64,000 bases of DNA, from assembly GCF_000002865.3 (NCBI RefSeq), contig NW_001865049.1:619669-683668 (forward strand), written 5' to 3'. Origin of the DNA: Monosiga brevicollis MX1 (Eukaryota; Opisthokonta; Choanoflagellata; Craspedida; Salpingoecidae). Shown here in pieces: positions 59,746 through 64,000 of this stretch. Both the position numbers and the translations under genes were made by a program. Position 1 is the first letter of the stretch. Every line of letters begins with the position of its first letter. Below the pieces are notes generated by a model, which had not been told where the DNA came from, ran no database searches, and saw only the letters and a program-made list of their open reading frames with translations.

Positions 59746-60532
59746 GTAACCCCACTACACTGTGTTTGCCAGATTTTTACAACTTTTGACATAATGTTAA
59801 CATACCTCTCCTTCATAAAGTGCTACATTGAGATACCGCTCATTCACGTACATATGGCAGTCAGTATTTCAGGGTTTGCTCTGCCGTGCCGGCAGCCATG
59901 CGTCTGAGACTTGACTCGTTGGTAGCCCTGAATTTTTGCCAATTTTGTGACGCTGCTATTTCAAAGATTATTTTACTCTGGCGGCCTTACGACCATGAGA
60001 CATTACTGGAGACGATTTAGCGAAAAATATTTTACATCGGATGTTAAAAGTTGACACCAAAAGTGCGCGCACGACCGTCGTTGCCGCTACTTTTTTTCTC
60101 ACGGCCTGCCCACCGTAAAGGCAGCTTACGGCCGAACCAGGCTCGGCCGCCCCTGAAGGGGCACCACATTGCTGGTGCTGGGGGTCGCTGCCATTGCGGC
60201 TGGTAGGGCGTGGAACTGGGTCGAGTGATCTACAAGAAATTGCGCAAGGAGCATGCGCAGGACGCGGCCTTGATAAATGACTAAATGACTAATTTTTGTT
60301 GTGATTTCTATTGTTCTAAGCATGTGCATGGGTTAAGGAGCCAAAGCAAAGCGCAATCGCGTTTGGATCTCAAGCAAAACCGCCTAAAAGTCGTCAGCCA
60401 CTGGCTTGGCGAGCGCACCGCTGGCTTGTGCACGCGCGAGTTGATGACTCCTGAGAAGACGTCCTGGGTTGCTCGGCGGCACCTATGCAAACACGGCATG
60501 GGAATGAGTGAATGTGCTGGCGTGGAACGTGC
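59746..60532. other. Intergenic, PARP-half promoter and MTFMT 3' UTR
   Basis: AT-richer sequence (59760-60060) with no coding support. Short ORFs at 60126-60584 lack splice context or homology. Confidence 0.5.
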
Positions 60533-62175
60533 TCAGAACAGAATCCCAACCTTGCTGGACGATGCCACCTTGATCAATAGCTGAGTGTTGCCGCTTAAGC
60601 CAATGACCAATTCGTTTCGCACGAGTTTGTAGCCACCAGTCGTGACCTGCTCCTCAAGAAGCGAGGATGGAATGACTTCGACATCTACGCCGCGGGCAAC
60701 CGGGAATACAGGCGTTGGTGCCACAATAAGCAACGTAGCGTTTGTTGACGTCCAACTCAGTCGATCGCATCTGCACGTACAATCAAGTCGAACGAGGATG
60801 CCTTGTATCATCAGATAGACGGGGCCCCAGGCACGAATCATGGCCTCAACGTCCTCGGCACTCATTGAATGGGGATCCACAGCCCGCCGCCTTTTGCTCA
60901 TAAACAATGGCGCCTTGCTTGGTGCGTAGACATCACCCTGCTACAATGAACCATTTTGTATGGGTCAAATGCGGTGCTCCATACAAGGGGTGTTGCAGGT
61001 GTCGCAAAGATGATCCACCTGTGGCCATGCTGCGGCGTATGTTTTCTCAAATGAAGCCAAAGTGTCCGTAACCATCTATCCAAACAGCATTGTGACCAGA
61101 TACATTGTCACCAGGTGGCACAAAATTGACATTTGTGCACAGTGAACGGGTTGGTATTGCAAGAGCACCGGCAAGAGACATACCGCAGCAGCACGACATG
61201 CCAGAGGCACTGCGAGCTGTTCAAATGTTGGCGGGGGATCCGCAACAACATGTGTTTGCTGTGCGATGATGGCACCATGGTCAAATTGGCCGGAGGAAAG
61301 CTTGATCAAGCTAACCCCTGACACCATTCACAATGGCCTTTGAGCTTGCTTTTCGGCATTTTGTTTAAGGAAATGGCGCCGGCGACAAGAAAAGCTGTTT
61401 GGTTGGCAAAGATCGGCGACAGCAAGGAGACTTACCGGTGACGGCGTCACGGTTCATGACTGCATGTTGAATGGGCGCCGGGCCGCGATAGCGCGGTAGC
61501 AGTGATGGATGCACGTTGAGGCAGCCCTGCACGAGCGGGTCAGATGCGGCGGTTCTTATTTCGCATGGCGGCTAAAGTCAAAATCACGGACATGGCACGT
61601 TGGGCTCACCAGTTGAAAGGCATTCAAAAAGTCGTCCTTGAGAAGACGGCCATACGATACAACAACGCCCACATCGTATCTGGTTGCCAGCTAAGAGGTG
61701 AAATGTACCAAAATGGACCGCATGAGCAGCCAGCAAAGTACGGCAACCTTGCGAATCAGCCGGCTTGAACAAGCGCACCTGTGCCAGCTCTTCATCAGCC
61801 GTCTTGCTTTTGGGTGGAATAAGGCTGTACGGCAGGCCATTCTGCTCACACACTTGCAGCGGAGCGGAGATGACACGGCGTCGGGTTCTGGTCGGGTGCG
61901 GGACGGTTACAACCTGAACACGCCAAAAGTACAAGAATGCAATCACACCGCAACAAAGGGGGTGATGAGTGGGTTGCTTGTGAAGTAGGGTCGAGTCGAA
62001 CAGGGCGGCCAGCGAGGGCTGCGCGTGAGCCCTTGCAGGAGCGCGACTCACGAACATGTAAATCAACAATGGCTTGCGAACTTTGCGTAGCAGGCAGCAA
62101 ACCCCGCAGCACAGCGGCAGCAAACTGATCACTCCCAAGGAACAAGACGCGCAGGGGGCCTAAGGGATTCTCCAT
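60533..62175 (-). CDS. MTFMT: Methionyl-tRNA formyltransferase (mitochondrial)
   Basis: Exons with good support: 62175-62056, 61913-61779 (may extend), 61679-61610, 61526-61436, 61317-61184, about 61076-61023, about 60931-60800 and a last one ending at 60533. The formyltransferase fold is clear: [17 protein letters not shown] (N10-formyl-THF-binding start), [42 protein letters not shown], and the signature [18 protein letters not shown] followed by [19 protein letters not shown]. The catalytic Asn-His pair of the signature is present. The enzyme formylates Met-tRNA for mitochondrial initiation. The C-terminal OB-like part ([12 protein letters not shown], then [12 protein letters not shown]-type strands) is less conserved. 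No presequence precedes the ATG chosen; an upstream exon is likely. The donor of exon 2 is uncertain, since a plain CAG/GTGCGC junction breaks frame by one base. Confidence 0.85.
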
Positions 62176-62518
62176 CGAGGTGCAAAGGCCATCAAGGTTC
62201 GCATCATGGAATGAAAATCGCGAGGGTCGCCTCACGGCAGGCCTGAGGCACACTTACGTGCAAATGGAGGGAGGTTGAGGTTGGGTATCTGATCCCTGGG
62301 CAGAACCCAAAGTCCAGCCTCGTCCCATGTTCCCCGCGGAGGCACTCGGCTCTGCGCCATGCCCCGCAACCGCCCAACCCAGTTCAGGCCATGGCCCCCA
62401 CTCTGGCGAGCCCATGCTTGCCGCCACCCCATGCTCCCTTGCCCTGCCACCAAAAATACCATGCTGACAATTGAGTTTTGTTTGAGAGAGAGCGTAGAGA
62501 GAGAGTTTTAGAGAGTTT

Positions 62519-62549
<31 letters not shown>

Positions 62550-62574
62550 AGAGAGAGAGAGTTTTAGAGAGTTT

Positions 62575-62607
<33 letters not shown>

Positions 62608-62912
62608 AGAGAGAGAGAGAGACAGAGACAAAGAAAGAGAGTGTTTGAGAGAGAGAGGTTTGATCGAGATACAGAGAGTGAGTTGAGAGTGAGATCGAGC
62701 GTTTGAGAAAGCCAAGCGCATCAATGCGTTGTCAGGGCTTTGGCAGTGAGTTATTCATTTTTTTTTTTTGGGTGCTGCTCGACCCTCAGCAGTCAATGTT
62801 TGGGCTGCCGGCACCCATCAGGACTGACCTTGCAGTGTGGAAATGGTTCTATAGTGCTTGTGCACTCCTCAATTGGGCACCGTAGTTTGGGGGATCTGTG
62901 CGCACCAGCGAG
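62176..62912. repeat. Divergent intergenic region with GA-rich tract
   Basis: About 62483-62706 is a GA-rich tract with TTTTAGAGAGA and TTTGAGAGAGA units, of the same type as at 18.7 kb. It lies about 310 bp upstream of the MTFMT start (-) and 200 bp upstream of LRRC57 (+). No gene seen. Confidence 0.8.
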
Positions 62913-64000
62913 ATGGGAACGTCTGGCTCCAAGGCAGCGCAACAACGCATTGACCATGCTGCCAAAACAGGCGTTCTGGCGCTGCAGGATTTAAAGCTCG
63001 AGGAAGTAAGTATCACCATCATTCCGAAATGTTCTTGAATGGAGCTGCCTGGCCCTTCTCGCCTATTCCTCGGCCTCTGTTCGCCTTTCCTTGGACGTAG
63101 CCTGCGTTCAAGATGACGTGTCGCGCTCGATCACAATAGGTACCCAGCAAACTGAGTCAACTCGAGTCTTTGCGCTCCCTTACGCTCAGCAACAATCGGT
63201 TGCCTCAGCTCCCACCTTCCATGGGCCGCTTTTCTGCGCTGCGTGTACTGGATGTCTCCCACAACCGATTGAGTCAGTCACGGCCAAATCCTACAATGAG
63301 TTGGATGGTCGCCAAGGCTTCTCATCACCTCGGCTTCTCATCGTCCATGTGTCTTCTTGGCACCATTTCTAGCCTCGTTGCCCTCGGAATTTGTGGGTAT
63401 GGTCAAACTCGAGACGCTCAACTTGGCCTATGTAAGCCTGATGTCAATGCCTCGGTTCCGTCTCGTCTCCGCCCCGGGCGATCAAATGCCGGGCTTTCAC
63501 ATGCCGACTTGCTACTGTACTCACCTGTGCCGCAACAGAATCAAATTGCTTCGATCCCCGACTTCTTCCGCGACATGACGCGGCTCAAATATGTTGATCT
63601 CGCCCACAACAAGGTGTGAACAATGCCAACCAAGCTTTGACCATCCCCCATGTCTCCTGCTCGATTTGTGTCCACAAGCTCGCAACAGCTAACCGTTTTG
63701 CGTGTTGATGGGATCATTGTGTTGAAAAAAGCTTTCGGCTATCCCTTCTGGATTGATTCGCTTACAAAAGCTTGAGGTTTTAAGCCTGGCGCACAACAAC
63801 ATTACCTCTTTACCCGAGGACATGGCCGAGTTTTCCGGCACTGAGCTCATTTTGGACTCTAATCAGGTGGATCTGCCCACATGCACTGACACGTGGTCAT
63901 GGGCATACTTTTCTTCTCTCTTGTTCATTTTGTTGTGGAATGGCCCATAGCTGACCAGTCTTCCAGAATCCTTGGGCAGGACAAGCAAGCTCAAAGTTCT
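62913..64000 (+). CDS. LRRC57: LRRC57-like leucine-rich-repeat protein (3' end outside window)
   Basis: Exons 62913-63005, 63140-63272, 63373-63431, 63539-63613, 63732-63866, 63951 to the window edge. The start MGTSGSKAAQQRIDHAAKTG with GVLALQDLKLEE parallels animal LRRC57 ([23 protein letters not shown]), including Gly2 and Ser5, a consensus N-myristoylation site. Typical LRRs follow: LESLRSLTLSNNRLPQLPP, FSALRVLDVSHNRLTSLPS, VKLETLNLAY, MTRLKYVDLAHNKL, LQKLEVLSLAHNNITSLPE. The protein is a small membrane-associated LRR scaffold of unknown role. Several introns fall inside LRRs. Compared with animals, the first repeat opens directly with VPSKLSQLESL. Confidence 0.85.

Noticed and set aside
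60126-60584. Short ORFs between the PARP-half promoter and MTFMT
   Set aside because: No homology, no splice partners, AT-rich composition unlike coding regions here.

Overview
The window is nuclear DNA of an intron-dense, compact, animal-type unicellular eukaryote. The best fit is a choanoflagellate close to Monosiga brevicollis. This is my inference from content: a SAM-domain tyrosine kinase with a long tyrosine-rich tail sits beside near-metazoan versions of kinesin light chain, dynactin p62, WNK, MYDGF, LRRC57 and a PARP4-type protein. Introns are mostly 80-250 nt with GT..AG ends. Exon models below were built by hand from splice sites, reading phase and remembered family sequences; no search was run. 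Where I give a protein length, the exon phases close over the whole model.

Layout, left to right: the 3' end of a WNK kinase gene (+, 1-2403); MYDGF (+, 3154-3934); a small orphan (-, about 4288-4767); kinesin light chain (+, 5452-8050); a YqaJ-type nuclease (+, 8538-9507); mitochondrial acetyl-CoA acetyltransferase (-, 9832-12175); inorganic pyrophosphatase (+, 13355-15169); a SAC1/SLC13-like anion transporter with RCK_C domains (-, 15373-18381); a PWWP plus AT-hook chromatin protein (-, 20009-21616); a Gfo/Idh/MocA oxidoreductase (+, 22173-24585); an intronless DDE transposase-like ORF (-, 24797-26560); an ankyrin-repeat protein built from 99-nt exons (+, 26743-30086); a WW plus CUE-like adaptor (-, 30143-31969); a SAM-SAM-tyrosine kinase (-, 32530-38421); an SLC35D nucleotide-sugar transporter (-, about 39420-41666); a coiled-coil orphan (+, 42356-44659); dynactin p62 (+, 44982-47993); a PARP4-like locus in two colinear halves (-, VIT/vWA half 48300-55057, BRCT/PARP/2H half 55393-59745); methionyl-tRNA formyltransferase (-, about 60533-62175); and the 5' part of LRRC57 (+, 62913 onward).

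No operon-like grouping is visible. Functions are mixed: cargo transport (KLC, DCTN4), signalling (WNK, tyrosine kinase, WW/CUE), mitochondrial metabolism and translation (ACAT1, MTFMT), secretory pathway (MYDGF, SLC35D), and ADP-ribosylation. Simple repeats are prominent. GA-rich tracts recur at six places, each a few hundred bases upstream of a start codon; a 205-bp TG tract lies between two divergent genes.

The most unusual content is the PARP4-like locus. Its catalytic half carries a C-terminal 2H-phosphoesterase domain with two HxT motifs. Its VIT/vWA half carries an in-frame piece of actin, about 64 residues long and including the DNase-I loop, followed by eight 28-residue repeats. The tyrosine kinase, with an N-terminal cysteine cluster and ITIM-like and YxN repeats in its tail, is the other main point of interest.
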